Positions 27,671 through 40,880 of a stretch of DNA of 64,000 nt are shown piece by piece. The DNA comes from Cacajao melanocephalus (lineage: Eukaryota > Chordata > Mammalia > Primates > Pitheciidae). The DNA lies in the NCBI GenBank assembly GCA_963573385.1, contig CAUYLG010013823.1, forward strand, positions 22,590 to 86,589, in the 5' to 3' direction. The first letter of the stretch is position 1. Each line of letters starts with the position of its first letter. Both the position numbers and the translations under genes were made by a program. The notes under the pieces are model-generated. The model made no database searches. It was not told the DNA's origin and worked only from the letters and a program-made list of their open reading frames with translations.

Positions 27671-28126
27671 GCTAAGCTAAACCTGAAGGAGTCTGATGAC
27701 TCTGTGAACACAGAAAACAGGATCTTAAAACCATGTTCCACCCCCAGTGACAAGTTGGTTATTGACAAGTTGGTGGTGAACTTTGGGACTCTTCTGCAAG
27801 AAATTTCCACAGACAAAGCCAAAATGAATCAGGAAAACAATTTAGGAGGGGAAAAGAATGAGTATGTGACCTACTTAGTCACACCTGACTGTCCCTTAGG
27901 GAAAAGTTTTGAGGAGCTCCTCGTTTCACCTGAGATTCCTCCCAGAAAATCCCAATGCCTGTGTTTGAGGATGCCAGAAGGGAGCTGCCCAGAAGCGAAA
28001 GAGCAGCTGCTTTTTTCTGATCAAAGTTTAGCACCATATCATCTGTGTGAGGAAGAAGCACCAAATCCGTATTTGAAAAACTCAATGACAACCAGGGAAT
28101 TTCTTGTGTCTGAAAAACTTCCATAG
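27671..28126 (+). CDS. IL31RA: IL31RA terminal coding exon: cytoplasmic tail
   Basis: The exon starts after acceptor tcttttccag and runs 151 codons to TAG (28124-28126). It begins AKLNLKESDDSVNTENR and ends EFLVSEKLP. Tyrosine codons are at 27863 (EYVT), 27872 (VTYLV), 28037 (APYHL) and 28070 (NPYLK). The first and last match tyrosines of the human tail known to recruit STAT5 and STAT3/1. The codon where human has the middle tyrosine (SQYL) is TGC, Cys, at 27956. After the TAG, codons 28127-28144 read H-T-K-R-E-V and are followed by TAA; human ends E-H-T-K-G-E-V, so this allele ends 7 residues early. The tail carries about 30 differences from human with the frame otherwise intact, so this is a functional but fast-changing sequence rather than a pseudogene. 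Confidence 0.96.
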   Translation, partial: AKLNLKESDDSVNTENRILKPCSTPSDKLVIDKLVVNFGTLLQEISTDKAKMNQENNLGGEKNEYVTYLVTPDCPLGKSFEELLVSPEIPPRKSQCLCLRMPEGSCPEAKEQLLFSDQSLAPYHLCEEEAPNPYLKNSMTTREFLVSEKLP

Positions 28127-28805
28127 CACACCAAGAGAGAAGTATAAATGCAGCCATGCCATGAGACCCTCGGGGTCTCAGTGAGGATGACCCTGGCCAG
28201 AGAAGATGTCAAGACTCAGCATGCCACGCGTCCTTGGCCCCTCCACATCCTGCCCGGGTTAAAGTCTCCCCCTGCCCCTCAGCTGCCAGTTGAACTTGGT
28301 TGGCACAGATGTGACCTTGTGCTGGGAAGAAGGGACGGTGATAAACCTGAGTTTTGTAAAGGAACAGCAATCTCTTTTCTTCTGTTCAGATACCAAGCTC
28401 TTACCGCGGCCTAACAGATTGACTTTGGAGGAAGGGCCCAGGTTCTGAGCCCAAAGGACCCCAAGGTGGACATACCTGGCCTCCCAGGAATTGAGTCATG
28501 GCCCCAGCCTTTGCTGGGGCTATGCCTCAGAGTTCCAGAAGGCCTTTCCCTGCTGCCAGAGGACAGTTGTCTCACTGGCTCTTGGGTGGTCTGCTGGGAG
28601 CCTGGGCTTTGGGGATCCCCTCCCAGGTAGCCCTGAAGCCTTCCTCTCTCCCCACAATAGGGGCTGCAGGTGGAGTGGACCTTCCTAAGGGGGTGCCTGA
28701 GGCTCCGCACATCCTCTTAGATCTCAGGTGTCTGTACAACACCCTGACTCCTCACCCCAAATTTACAGTGTATTGACTGCTAATAAATCAAGGAATGGGT
28801 AGAAC
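28127..28805 (+). other. IL31RA: IL31RA 3' UTR (short form, inferred)
   Basis: No intron border or repeat is evident between the stop and the first good AATAAA at 28782-28787. The first 18 bases are the remnant of the longer human-type reading frame. The end is inferred from the poly(A) signal only; a longer form using later signals cannot be excluded. Confidence 0.55.
28782..28787 (+). promoter_or_regulatory. Candidate IL31RA poly(A) signal AATAAA
   Basis: A canonical hexamer in context taataaatca, about 655 bases past the stop codon, followed by G-rich sequence (gggtagaaccctgggg) that can serve as the downstream element. It is the first AATAAA after the stop. Confidence 0.55.
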
Positions 28806-28809
28806 CCTG

Positions 28810-31334
28810 GGGAATGCACGCTGTGGGACACAGCTCTGCCCAGTCTCCAGGGGGGGGTGCTGCTGCCCTTCTATTCAGCACCCAGCCTAGGATCAGAAAG
28901 GCAACAGACATTGCAGTGGTTGTCATATAGGGACACTGGCCTTTCACACTGGCTCAGAGCCCAGGAATGCTTACTGAGCATATCCTTAAAAGGCCTCTTC
29001 CCAGAAGCAGCAGGGCAGGGCCTGGGAACATACAATGCTTAGCAACTTTGCAGCCCCAGCAGGAGGACTTCTGCTCCATTGCTCTAGCTGAGCACAGAGC
29101 TTGTGACAATTAGGGGAGCCTTTCACATAACTGTGGATTGCCAGCTTCCGCACTGAGATGGGTACTGGGCTCCTTCTGTAACTACAGTGGCAGAGTCAGC
29201 TGTGACTCCCTTAACTTTTGTGGGAGGTCACTAGGAGCCTGGTGAGATTAGGGCGGGTGAGGCAATGGGTAAGTGGCCCAAGGTGCAATGAACCCAGCTT
29301 TTGCCAGCCGGGAAGGCTGATGGTATTTTTTTCTAGTAGAGTGAGAGGAATCAGTACTAGGATTGCAGGCGTGAACTTCGCAAGCCACCCACTCACATGT
29401 GCAAAACATCACTTCATTTTCCTGAAAAATTAATTGCTATCCCGAGACCTTGACACTTTGAAGTAATCTCAGCCCAGTTTGATGATTTCTGAGTTGCTTT
29501 GGGTTTGTGACTCAGTTACATTTGGGGTTTTTCCCTCCCCTGTCCTGCCTGGGACTGGTTCCGATTGCAGAGGTTGTTCAGTGGCACAGCATCTGTGGGG
29601 CAGAGTCGGTCACTCAGTGGGGTCCTCTGGGTCATGTATTTGTCCTGCCATGGTTTTGTCTCTGGCCTGGTGTATTTACTATTGCCCCACTGTCCCTGTT
29701 GGGTCACCTGTCACTCACCTCAGCCAATTGCTGCCTCGTTGCTGTGGGCACAGGGAAGAGTGGCTGCTCTCAAAGCTCCGTCCTCATGACCTCTCCGGCA
29801 ACTGCAGCCACCTGTCCCCACCACCCCACCCAGGACTCGATACTTCTTTCTGCAGAACAGTGACTTCTGGTAGGTACATCGAGGAATGAGGGAGGCCCGA
29901 GGCAGGGCACTGGAGAACAGGACTCTAGGGCAGTGCCCCTGTCCCTTTGTCCTGCACCCAAGCCCAGGTGGAGGAAGGGACCAAACAAAAGGGATGCGTC
30001 CAGTTCTCACACCGCCCTGATGCCTGCTGTCCCCATCTCTGCCCCTGCTGTGGTGTGGGCTCTTCTATGAGCCCATGTCCCCAGAGTTCCAGATGGGGCC
30101 TTCGGCAGCCCCACCTCCGGATTCGTGAACATGCGGGGAGATTCCAGCCTTGCCTCCTGTCATGGCCCAAGGATGGGGGAAGGCGCAGGTACCCCACAAC
30201 TTCTCTTTCTCTCAATCCTCCTGCCTACCTGTAGTTGGGGGAATTTTCTCAAATTCTGTGAGACATGGGTGAGAGGAGAGTCTGGAATGAGTTCTCCCAA
30301 ACTTGTCTGTCTCACACCTGGATGTAGATGAGGCTCTTGAACCTAAAATTTAAGAATTTGATGGAAGAGAAAATGGGTCCCAATGGGTTCCAGAGATGAG
30401 GATGTTGCCCTCTGGTCCCTGCTCTTTCATCATCAAAGCCAGAAGCATCTTCCACTGGACAGTTTGCAAATGCCCCGCCCAGCTTTTCCTGTTTCGTTTC
30501 TTCTTTCCTTTCTCTCCTCTTGCCCCTATCTTCCGCTTCGTTTTCCCCACTGCCAGAGCCTCTCATCTTTTCACACTTCCTATTTTTTCTTGTTTCTTTT
30601 CATTCCTTTCTCCCCTTCCATCAGCCTCCTCCGATCATTTTCCATGGTTACTTTTATTACCTTTGAGGGGTGGGAAGATTGTGGCTGTTTCTCTCTCGTG
30701 GGAGGAGCTGTTTCCTATGAGTCCCAGAAACGCAGTGGTGGGCCACACACTTAGCTCTTCTGAGCAGATTCACAGGACGTGGGCCTCAGTTCAGAGCGCT
30801 GGTGACGTCCTCTCCTGGATCGAGTCACCAACTGTCCCAGCTCTGGACACGCTGGACTGCCTCTGTGGCTGGAGAAGGCCATCTGTTTTTTCCCTATTTA
30901 CTGTCAGTGACATTGTGAGGACACAAACAGGAAGACTTGTGTTTTGGCAAGGTCATTAAAAATGGATACAATTCCTGTTAACCAGTTTTCTGGGTCTCGA
31001 GGATCCATGCAGACAGCTAGGTTAGTGGCCTTTCTATAACAGTAAGAGCAGAAAATTTTAAAAGAATGGCAGAGAAGCCAATCTGTGGCTTAAATAAAAA
31101 GACCACAAGTTTCTTCTGGCGTCTTGGGAGGCAGCAGTGGGAAAACACCATGTAGGGGTCTGGAAAAGGCAAATGATGGGGAGAGGTGAAAAAGGAGAGG
31201 CCCCCAGCATGGATCCCTCCGGCTGCTCTGCTGATGCTCCGTGTGCTGGCTGGTCCAGCCCAGTCTGATTCTGTCCCCATTTCCGGCATCCCCCTAGTTA
31301 CTCCTGCTGCAGCAGGCACCCTGCTGCTCAGGGC
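28810..31334. other. Intergenic, no recognised element
   Basis: Unique-looking, GC-richer sequence. Several chance open frames (for example 30396-30959 +) are low-complexity and pyrimidine-driven. No exon border pairs or poly(A) context support a gene. Confidence 0.5.
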
Positions 31335-31645
31335 AGTGGCCTGCAGGCCAAATCCAGGCCCTGTTTTTGTAGGTTCAAGTACTAAAAGCCATAATGACCT
31401 ATTTAAATGGTTGAAAACAAAATCAAGTAACATTTTGTGACATGAAAAGTACATGTAATTCACATTTTAGTGTTCACAAATAAAGCATAGTTCAAACACA
31501 ACCATTCCCATCACTGACCTAGTCCCTATGGCAGCTTGCCCCTACAAAGACAGAGTCGAGTAGTTCCAGCAGTTTTTCCCACAAAGCCTAAAACGTTTAC
31601 CCTCTGTCCCTTTGCAAAAAAAGTTTATGGACGCCTGCTGTAACT
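31335..31645 (+). mobile_element. hAT-like DNA transposon remnant
   Basis: Contains gtggcctgcaggccaaatcc, then agttcaaacacaaccattcc, and accctctgtccctttgcaaa, blocks typical of a common mammalian hAT non-autonomous element. Subfamily not fixed. Confidence 0.5.
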
Positions 31646-31849
31646 CACAGACGTGAAACTCAGACTGCTGCTGTGTTTCAACTTTGAATTAGTTGCAAAT
31701 TAAAAAGAAATCAGGATATGTCATTCTGGATTTCTGACCAAATAGGGACTGCCCTCTTTGAAGGGTGCACACACGCTTACTGGTCCACCACAGCCCTCCT
31801 AAGTTCCCGTCCCCTTCCCTTCGCTAAGGTGGACAGTTGGTGGCTTACA

Positions 31850-32081
31850 CCAGTGGTTTTTCAGCTGGAGTGACTTTGACCCCTACCCTCCAAACTTCAG
31901 ACGTTCGGTGATGCCTGGAGAGATTTTTTATTGTTACTACTGGGAAGGCGCTACTGGCCTCTAGTGGGTAGAAGCCGGCAATGCTGGAAATCATCCTACA
32001 GGGCACAGAACAGCCTCACGACAAAGAATTATCTGGCAGGAAATGTCAGCAGTGCCAAGGCTGAGAAGTCGTGGCCTGATC
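31850..32081 (+). mobile_element. MER20-like hAT-Charlie element
   Basis: Nearly complete MER20 match: accagtggtttttcagctgg, cggtgatgcctggagag, gctactggcctctagtgggt, tcatcctacagggcacag, caaagaattatctgg and gtgccaaggctgagaag in order. Confidence 0.85.
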
Positions 32082-32586
32082 TAACTTCTCCCTTCTAGAT
32101 CCACACGCGGCATTCACATGGGACTCAGCTCTAGGTGTCCCCTCTTTTTTCTAATTTAAAATGTGTTCGACTTTACAACAGTAATCCCAAGAGTTGTAAA
32201 TAGTAATTGTTTATATCATGCTTAATGAACTCCCGACATGATCTGTGTGCCCCATACGCATTTTCAGCTAATTGCAAATCATATATTGAATACATTATAT
32301 TCTCCTTTGACTTTCAGTTATTTCATATATAAAAATTCATGCACGAGCAAAGCATTTTGAATGTCCACAAAGAACCCCATGGCATGTCTGCATGATGTGG
32401 TTTGCTAAAGCATCCCTTAGTTGAGAGGATTAGTTTAAAGGTCCTCCTAGTATAGAGTGCAATGCAATAAACATTTATCTTTCTTACCTTTGTCCTATCT
32501 CTTTGGGGCTGTTTTCAAAAGTGGAATTGCTGGGTCAGAATTTTATGGCTGTCACATTTTGCATGACTGTGTCCCATCAAAGGTTA

Positions 32587-34060
<1,474 letters not shown>

Positions 34061-34080
34061 TAAAGTTTTACCTACTCAGC

Positions 34081-34360
34081 CAGGTGCAGTGGCTCATGCC
34101 TGTAATCCCAGCAGTTTGCAAGGCCGAGGTGGGAGGATATCTTGAGGTCAGGAGCTTAAGACCAACTTGGGCAACATGGTGAAACCCCATCTCTACTAAA
34201 AATAGAAAAATTAGCCAGGCAGGGTGGTGCCTGCCTGTAATCTCAGCTACTCAGGAGACTGAGGTGGGAGAATCATTTGAACCCAGGAGGCAGAGTGCAG
34301 TAAGCCAAGATCGTGTCACTGTACTGTAGCCTGAGTGACAGAGCAAGACTCTGTCTTAGA
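34081..34360 (+). repeat. Alu SINE with perfect 20-bp target duplication
   Basis: Forward Alu bounded by taaagttttacctactcagc at 34061-34080 and 34361-34380. The A tail is absent: it ends tcttaga directly before the repeat. Confidence 0.95.
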
Positions 34361-34580
34361 TAAAGTTTTACCTACTCAGCTATCTAAAATGAGACTCCAC
34401 AGTGTAAATACATGAGAGATCAGGGGAGCCTGGTGACTGTGGGAAAGGGCTCCAGGTGACCAGGACTCGGCAGGTCATCACACTCTTTGCTGCAGGAAAT
34501 GACTTGTCTGCATTTCCGCTGAGGATCTGGGGCCCATGCCCGGGGCTCTCATTGTCTTCCTATTCCAGGCTCCTTTCTGC

Positions 34581-34712
34581 TCCTGGAGCTCCCTCCCGTC
34601 TCAGTCTAGGTCTGGGTCTCAGCTATGAGGCTGCGCCGCCCCGTGGAGCTCCCTCCGGTCTCAGTCTAGGTCTCGGTCTCAGCTATGAGGCTGCGCCGCC
34701 CCGTGGAGCGCC
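34581..34712. repeat. 60-bp GC-rich tandem duplication
   Basis: Two copies (34581-34640 and 34641-34700) of a 60-base unit plus 12 bases of a third, about 93-95% identical. Includes agctatgaggctgcgccgcc in each copy. Confidence 0.95.
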
Positions 34713-35267
34713 CTGACCTGTTCCTGTTCAGGCTCCCAGGAAACCTCAGAGCGGCAGGTGCCTGCTATTTCCTGTCTCCCGTCCACCCCTCCGTGGCCTC
34801 CTCTGTACTTTCAACTTCTCCCTCTCTAGCCATTTCCTCCCCTCAGCTTCTAAACACATCTGGGTCACTTCCATTAAAGAAGAAAGAGAGACCCCGTGGG
34901 TGTTCCTCTCCCTCTGGCTGCCCACGGACTGTCATCACAGCCGTGGCAGCTTCTCCAGGCAGCTGAACTTGTTTCCGTTTTTTGGTAGTGAGAGAATTGC
35001 ACCACTAGAACTTTCTAGAGGTGTGGAAAGCAGGGAGTCACTGAACTCATTCTGGTTCGGGAGACTGCCCAATTAAAAAAAGGCGTAGAAAGCAAGCACT
35101 TGAGAGCAAACCATTTTGGGACAAGGAATAAGGACACCGGAACAGACTGGTAAGTACCCAAATATATGACAGACATCCACCATGGTTCTCGGAGACAGCC
35201 TGGGGCAGGGCATATTCACATGCAGCAGTGACCCCTGTTCATCGCTAAGCTTATGAAGAACCACTTA

Positions 35268-35450
35268 CCGGCACTGGGTACCAGGTGCTGTGCTCAGAGT
35301 GTGGCATGCACTAGCGGGTAAGCCTCACAGCCGCACTGTGAGTAGGTAGCTCTGGCCAGTGGCAGATGAGGAGGCTGAGCTCAGAGAGGCTGGATGACTT
35401 GACAGAGGCCCTGGGGCTCTAAGCAGGAAGTGGGGGGTTGGAGCCCAGGC
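35268..35450 (-). repeat. MIR SINE
   Basis: Reverse MIR: tgggtaccaggtgctgtgct, ggcagatgaggaggctgag, agagaggctggatgacttg. Confidence 0.75.
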
Positions 35451-36045
35451 TTTTGCCTTACCTTGTGCTTTTCTTCCTCCGGAGAGTAAGATGACCAAGG
35501 GGTCAGGGAGATCAAAAGAAGTGAAGACTCCACAGGGTGCAAGGCCCACAAGGACCTCCTTTTGGTGAGATGGGTAGACCACTCCCCACCCCATCCCCTG
35601 GGTGCCTGCAGAGCTCTTGAGACTGGCTTTAGAGCCAGTGAGGTCTAAGAGAAATGCTGACGGCAGTCACGGGGGTGGGGAGGGGCACCCTGTCCATGTT
35701 CACAGCCCAGGTGACAAGAAGACAGAGGCCCCCAGGGACCCTTGAGTTTCAGAAGGGTTTACAATGGCTCCAGAAGCAAGTAGTCCCATGACACTGCAGC
35801 ATCTGTAAGCGCCTCGAGGACCTGGGCAGGGCAAAAGCAGGTCTGCAGAAAAAGTGAATGTCCCATAACCGTTGGAATAAGGTACCGCCTGGGTGCCTCC
35901 TCTCACCCCTCCTTCCCCCTCCCCCACCCATCCTGGCGACAAAGCGAGACTCCATCTTAAAAATAAGTTATTGGCTCATGAGCTACACTTTCAAAGAGTC
36001 CACAGTTAGTAAGATTCGTGTCCTCTCGCCCCGTAACACATTTCC
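35451..36045. other. Intergenic, no recognised element
   Basis: Unique sequence. The fragment gcgacaaagcgagactccat at about 35936-35955 is an Alu 3'-end scrap. Confidence 0.45.
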
Positions 36046-36330
36046 ATATGCTCAATGTCTTCAACCACAGGAACTGATGATTTCACAGTTCTGCAGGTTG
36101 GAAGTCGCCCTCAGCTACAGTCCGGGTGTTGGCAGGCTGTGTTCCTCTCTGGAGACCACAGGGCAGAGTCTTCCTTGCCTCCTCCAGCTCCTAGGCGATG
36201 CCTTGATTCCTTGGCTTGTGGCTCCTTCCTCCGGCTGCGGAGCCAGCAGTAAGCGTCTCTCAGTTCTGCAGTCACACTCACTCTGCGTGCAGGGCCTGGG
36301 CCGCGCAGCCTGAAGGCCCAAACTAAAGCC
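36046..36330 (-). mobile_element. MaLR-like LTR fragment
   Basis: Reverse LTR-like blocks (tttcacagttctgcaggttg, tccttggcttgtggctcctt). Diverged; tentative. Confidence 0.45.
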
Positions 36331-37444
36331 TCCCTCTCCATGTGGGGAGTGCTCCTGAGCTGCCCGGTTTGTCCACTTAGGAGTTCTGGCCCACAGAAGA
36401 CTGTGACCAGCTAGTCTTGTGTGAGATCAGAAGCCAGTGGGAGCTGGATGGGAACTGAGCCCAGAAATCCTTCAAAATCTCATCTTACTGTTGTCAAAGC
36501 TATAGGGCCAAAGGATCTAGGGCCTAGAAAACCTGGCCCTAGACCTGTGGCCCAGGGGGCTCACTAACAGTGCCCCTAAATCTAGACATCCCAGGTCCCT
36601 GGCCCAGCTGGATTCCCATTGGACTGGTCTTGCTCTGCAGGGACAGGCTCTGAGAGAGCAGGAGAGGCGGGTCCCGGGATAGAACCAGGACGGTCTTTGC
36701 TGACTAGGTCTGGGGTGGCCCCGGCCCATTAGAACCTCAAGAGCAGGCCGCTGGAACGGGGAACAAGGGGAGGCAGGCCCGGTCCAAATGAACTTCCATC
36801 TGAATTCAGAATTCTTAAGGATTAGCCAGTGCTGGGGTTTGTGCAGGGCTCAGGGGTCCACGAAGGTGCACCCCAGTTAGTGAAAAGCCTAGGGAACTGG
36901 TTTAGTCAAAACCACCACTGCCTGTGTGTACTGAGGTACACGTCTCCCAGGGGCTTGATGATTTCACATCTTCCTTCACAGGAAACAAGCCACAGGACAC
37001 AAAACACTTCCAGTTGGCCTTTGAAAGAAATAATATGTATTTACTTAGAAACAAACTTGCAATTTTCTCAATGAGTCAGCAAATGCTAAGGGTTCTGGAC
37101 ATCAAACACCTCCCAAGACACTTTATCAGTCAGACTTTGTTGTCCTTCAGGAAAAAACATGAGTTCCAGGAAAAATGACAGGCTTGCGGGATGCTGATTT
37201 CCTTCCTGATGGTAAGAGAGCAGCCTCCTCAACTGAAGCTTTTGTGACCTCTCAGGCCGGTTCCAGAGAACACCTTACTTTAACTACAGGGAGAACGCCG
37301 TGTCCAAAGGTATCTTCTCTTGAACCTAAAGCAATGTTTTCCATCATACATCAGAATTTTCACTCTTTCCTAGATCCTTATCCCCTCACTACCTCTTCCC
37401 TGCCAAATATATAAAACAAGAAATAAAAACCAACAGACAAAATC
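36331..37444. other. Intergenic, no recognised element
   Basis: Unique sequence; no gene evidence. Confidence 0.45.
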
Positions 37445-37635
37445 TTTTTTTCTTAGAGACATGATCTAACTTTGTTGCCCAGATCAGAGTGCAGTGGTGG
37501 GACCATGGCTCGCTACAGCCTCCGTCTTCTGGGCTCAAGGAATCCTCCCACTTCAGCCTCCCACATAGCTGGGATTATGCCACCACACCCAGCTGATGAT
37601 TGTTTTGTTTTTTGTAGAGATGCAGGTCCGCTTTG
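37445..37635 (-). repeat. Old partial Alu (FLAM/FRAM-like)
   Basis: Reverse, diverged Alu left arm with T7 head at 37447. Confidence 0.8.
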
Positions 37636-38792
37636 TTACTGAAACTGACTGGTTAAAATGATTGGCTGTGTGTGACTGAGGGGTTTATTGGGATGTGGGA
37701 CCTACAGTGATAAGCCCCAAGAGTTCCAGGCCAGCTGTGCTGGTGGACCCTGGTAGGCAGCTCCTGGACCCACACGATCCTTCAGAGGGATGCACCAGTG
37801 CCGGGGTCATCTTGAGTGTAATGGACGGGGCTGTCCCAGGCCCCCAGCCAGCTTGTGCCCAGCAGCTCTGCCCTCAGGGAGCCCCTGCCATGACTGGGGC
37901 ACAGGTGGGGATGGAAGGGTGGCTCTCGCTGGCTGCTTCCTTGGCAAGCTTGGCCCCCAGGTCTAGCTACCTCCGCTAAGGCTCTGGAGCTCCTCCCATT
38001 TTTTATAATGCCTCTCAAGACACTCTATCCCTCTTAGTGCACCCGGTCATGTCACAGAAAATCGGCCCAGGAGACACTCCTTCCTTTTCTTACAAGAGCA
38101 ACCCACTGGTTTGTGTCCTTTCCTCACTGTTCAGCTGCTGTCCATTTTAACTGCTTCTCACCATTGAGCCAGGTGGGTGTGGGATGCTGTCTTCAGAGGT
38201 TGCTGTGTCCCGCCTCCTGAGATGACCTGAGCCTAAATGCAGGTTGCTCCATCTTCCCAAGAGGCACTGGGGTCCACACATCTGTTCCTCTCAGTGGACT
38301 GGAGCCTGGACAAGCCCTCGGCAAAGTCGGCTAAGTCCATTCCTGTCCTCATTTGGAGACTCCAGCCAGCCTCTCCGATTGGATTGGTCACATGTCCCCC
38401 AGCCCCGCTACACACTGGAGGATGGGGTGATTCCTAGTGATGGCTGGCTGGTCTGCCTGGGCTTTGGCTGATGCACAGGGCATGTGGGTTAGTGAAAGTG
38501 GGTGGGGACAGGGCCACAGGTGTCTAAAGCTGAGTCCCCGAGAGCTCATAGGCCTCAGGGAGCCTGCAGAGGGCAAACACGGTGACACTTCCATGTTTCA
38601 CATTCATTATACATCGTTTAGCCATACACATTTTGGAAGGGTTTTCTGTATTTGATTTTTGAAACTGTTTTACTCTATGTAACTTTGTTTTCTGATTTCT
38701 CAGCACTCATCTTGTATCTGTAGGGATCTTCATCTCATTTGCAAATGGTATACAAGTATCACATTTATAAATTCTAAAATAATAAAGCCAAT
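37636..38792. other. Intergenic, no recognised element
   Basis: Unique, moderately GC-rich sequence with overlapping chance frames only. Confidence 0.45.
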
Positions 38793-39149
38793 TGTATTAG
38801 TCTGTTCTCACACTTCTAATAAAGACATACCCGAGACTGGGTAATTAATAAAGGAAAGAGGTTTAATGAACTCAGTTCCACGTGGCTGGGGAAGTGTCAC
38901 AATCATGGCAGAAAGCAAAAGCCATATCTTACATGGCAGCAGGCAAGAGAAAAGAAGAACCAAGTGAAAGGGAAATCCCCTTATAAAACCATCAGATCTC
39001 GTGAGACTTATTCATTATTACGAGAACAGTATGGGGGAATTGCCCCCACTATTCAATTCTCTTCCACTGGGTCCCTCCCACAACACGTGTGGATTATGAG
39101 AGTACAATTCAAGATGAGATTTGGGTGGGGACACAGCCAAACCATATCG
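38793..39149 (-). mobile_element. MST/THE1-type MaLR solo LTR
   Basis: Second copy of the LTR type seen at 21737-22096: tgtattagtctgttctcaca at one end, cagatctcgtgagacttatt inside, ggggacacagccaaaccata at the other. No internal region. Confidence 0.9.
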
Positions 39150-40318
39150 CTAATGAACCCACTTAATTAAATATTCTTCAATTTTGAGATTTTCTTTTCT
39201 CGGTTATTTGTCATCAGTTGTTTTCTTCAGGTCAAGTATATTTTTGCAGGTCCCCAAAAAACTCACGGGCCTGGGAGCCTGCCTCTCTGGTGCCAGTTGG
39301 ATAGAATATCTCTGGCTGAGTGTTGTTATGCAGATGCCCTGCTGGCATCTAATTGGAGAGCGCTGTGGAGTCCACTCAGGGAACTGCTACTTACTTGGAA
39401 GCAGTGTGGTCCCAGGTGGAGGGCATGCGGTTGGGGGCAGCTTGGGCTGTGAGTGGAGAGGCAGGAAGGCACCTGCAGGCTGACAGGACCCAGCTGCAGT
39501 TTCCCCTAGTCCCAGTAGAGCTGGTCCTAGACTGGGTGTTAAATGTGATGCATTAACAGGTGATCCTGATGGGCCCTTCTGGATTTTGCTAAACTGAGGT
39601 CCGGTGAGTGAGTCTGACACTTTGGGTGGTTCTGCGTCCAACCATCACCTGGACCCTCCTATGAACACCTCCCCACTGTCACTGCAGATAGTGGACCATG
39701 CCCAAAGTGTCACAATTCTGAATGCTGTATTTGTATTGGGATGGGGTTAGGAATGGAATCTTAGGTTAAGTCCCCTAAAAGCAACTCCTGACACAAACAT
39801 CCAGGTGTAACTAATTCATCAAGAGCACATTCCCAAGAGAAACTGGTGAGCGAGTAAGGGAGGCTTAAGAGGAGGGGAAGACAGCAGCGCAGGGTGGGAT
39901 TCAGGCAGGGTTCTGCAGGCCGGCTCCAGTCTCATCCCCAGACGATGCCAGAGGTAAGTGACCCGGTCCTCAGTGCGTGTCCTCCCCAGGCAAGGGGCCT
40001 AGGCTGTCACACTCCTAAGCTCCTCAGTCATTACCAACAGCTGTCCCCAGAGGGTGTGAAACCCCTAGCACCTTTGACTCTGTGCTTGGAGGCCAGGAGT
40101 CGGGCTCAGGTAGCCCGAGGGAAGCTGTGCAAAGGCAGCTGCAGGTACCCACAGGGGAAGCAAAGCCCAGGGAGGGTGGTGGAGATGGGGGCAGTTCCTG
40201 CTGTGGGATTTGGCAACACAAAATGCAGAGCATGTGTTTATGTAACACGAACCTATGTGTTATTCAAAGACTGTGTCGTTTAACCTCAGCCTGGCTGGCT
40301 CTGGAGTGGGCGCTCCCC
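39150..40318. other. Intergenic, no recognised element
   Basis: Unique sequence; no gene evidence. Confidence 0.45.
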
Positions 40319-40617
<299 letters not shown>

Positions 40618-40649
40618 GATGCGCCCCTGTTTTGAAGGTAGAATGTAGT

Positions 40650-40880
40650 CATTTGAAGCAGGAGCACTGGGGTCAGACTGAATTCTGAGCCCCAGCTTTG
40701 CTACCTACTCCTCTGTTGCCTTCCATGAGTTCCTCAACCTCTCTAAGCCTCAGTTGCTTTATCTGTAAAATGCGGTGAAATAGTATCACCGCAACAATTG
40801 GGGCAGTGCAATGAAGCAATGATTCTACCACTGCACTCTACCACTGTCTGCTGCACAGAGTGCTTGGCACATAGCGTGGG
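40650..40880 (+). repeat. MIR SINE
   Basis: Forward MIR: gagcactggggtcagactga, cctctctaagcctcagttgc, tttatctgtaaaatgcgg, cacagagtgcttggcacata. Confidence 0.8.

Noticed and set aside
30396..30959. 187-codon frame between the genes
   Set aside because: Driven by a pyrimidine-rich stretch (Phe/Ser/Leu/Pro-rich). No splice, poly(A) or homology evidence, and other frames overlap it.
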